Positions 14,873-15,311 of a stretch of DNA of 15,311 nucleotides are shown here, piece after piece; the stretch's first letter is position 1; each line of letters starts with the position of its first letter. The position numbers and the translations under genes were made by a program. The DNA lies in contig JAAYLJ010000004.1 of the NCBI GenBank assembly GCA_012521935.1, positions 1-15,311 on the forward strand. Reading direction: 5' to 3'. This DNA is from Campylobacteraceae bacterium. Its GTDB lineage: Bacteria > Campylobacterota > Campylobacteria > Campylobacterales > Campylobacteraceae. The notes under the pieces are model-generated. The model worked only from the letters and a program-made list of their open reading frames with translations, was not told the origin of the DNA and made no database searches.

Positions 14873-15311
14873 GAAAAACTCCTTCGATTTTCTCACCACA
14901 CTCTTTGCAAACTCCATCTTCATTTAGGTTTTTCAAGTTTGCAAAAAAACCTCTCCTTTCAACAAGCTCACTTTGACAGCTTGGGCAGATGGTTGGTGTT
15001 TGGATATTGCTATTTCCAATGTAGATATATTTAAGCCCCGCATCTTTGCCTATCGTGTAGGCTTTTTTTAAACTTTGGCTTGAAGTTGGCATAGAGGTGG
15101 CCTTATATGCTGGGAAAAATGCGCTAATATGCCAAGGAATGTGAGTACCAAGCTCATTTGCAATGAAGTTGGCCATGTTTTTTATCTCATCTTCGCTATC
15201 GTTTCTATCTGGGATTAAAAGAGTAGTTACCTCTATCCATATATCCCTTTTTGCAAGCTCTACTAAGTTTTCACAAACTACAGATAGTTTTCCACCTAGT
15301 TTTTTATAAAA
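14865..15311 (-). CDS. amrS: AmmeMemoRadiSam system radical SAM enzyme, C-terminal part (5' end outside window)
   Basis: C-terminal part of a radical SAM protein; the frame is open to the right edge, so the CxxxCxxC cluster motif and the start lie outside. The visible sequence follows the family closely: FYKKLGGKLS, DIWIEVTTLLIPDRNDSEDE, LGTHIPWHISAFFPAYK, AGLKYIYIGN. A four-cysteine knuckle at the end (CPSC and CKEC, about 23 residues apart) is likely to bind zinc. The reaction is unknown; the protein is related to pyruvate-formate-lyase-activating enzymes. Its last codons overlap the start of the MEMO1-family gene, so the two are translated in tandem. The AMMECR1 component is not in the window and may lie to the right or be fused to the unseen part. 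Confidence 0.92.
   Translation of the reverse strand, partial: FYKKLGGKLSVVCENLVELAKRDIWIEVTTLLIPDRNDSEDEIKNMANFIANELGTHIPWHISAFFPAYKATSMPTSSQSLKKAYTIGKDAGLKYIYIGNSNIQTPTICPSCQSELVERRGFFANLKNLNEDGVCKECGEKIEGVFHE

Overview
The window is AT-rich, compactly coded DNA from a member of the Campylobacterota (epsilonproteobacteria), most likely a Campylobacter or a close relative. This rests on codon use rich in AAA, TTA and AGA, on TATAAT-type promoters mostly without a clear -35 box, on frequent TTG starts, and on the style of the HrcA/CIRCE-controlled groESL operon and the other proteins. The species cannot be fixed from the sequence alone.

Layout, left to right. (1) 1-1110: the C-terminal part of a sensor histidine kinase and its OmpR-type response regulator. 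(2) 1275-5190: an acetate-uptake and activation operon on the same strand, with a yjcH-like DUF485 membrane protein, the acetate/cation symporter ActP and acetyl-CoA synthetase Acs. Together they import acetate and convert it to acetyl-CoA; the adjacent two-component system is a candidate regulator. (3) 5237-5437: a 66-residue protein of unknown function with its own promoter, facing groEL across a perfect hairpin that can terminate both. (4) 5470-7485: the groES-groEL chaperonin operon on the minus strand, with a near-consensus sigma-70 promoter (17-bp spacer) and a CIRCE operator just downstream of the -10 box. (5) 7569-9548: an AsmA/TamB-like envelope protein interrupted by one in-frame TGA, then a terminator and a tRNA gene with a CAT anticodon.

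(6) 9672-11292 is an accessory patch next to the tRNA. It holds an intact HicAB toxin-antitoxin pair, then a RhuM-family gene broken by three in-frame stops and a frameshift, and, on the opposite strand, a frameshifted Phd/YefM-like antitoxin that overlaps (ATGA) the first codons of a destroyed partner. A putative lipoprotein with a calcium-loop-like motif and foreign-looking composition (11293-11817, minus) follows. This looks like a small mobile or toxin-antitoxin island in decay; no integrase or duplicated att site was found.

(7) 12036-15311 returns to ordinary sequence. It contains a DUF488 protein, a full-length YcaO closely resembling the E. coli protein implicated in ribosomal protein S12 beta-methylthiolation, and, convergent with it, two genes of the conserved AmmeMemoRadiSam set: the MEMO1-like protein B and the C-terminal part of the radical SAM enzyme, which runs off the right edge. 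The ycaO and MEMO genes share an 8-bp palindrome containing both stop codons.

Most of the window is recognisable. The least explained parts are the decaying toxin-antitoxin patch, the lipoprotein, the broken AsmA-like gene, a long inverted repeat between groES and that gene, and the tRNA promoter that appears to lie inside the preceding terminator.
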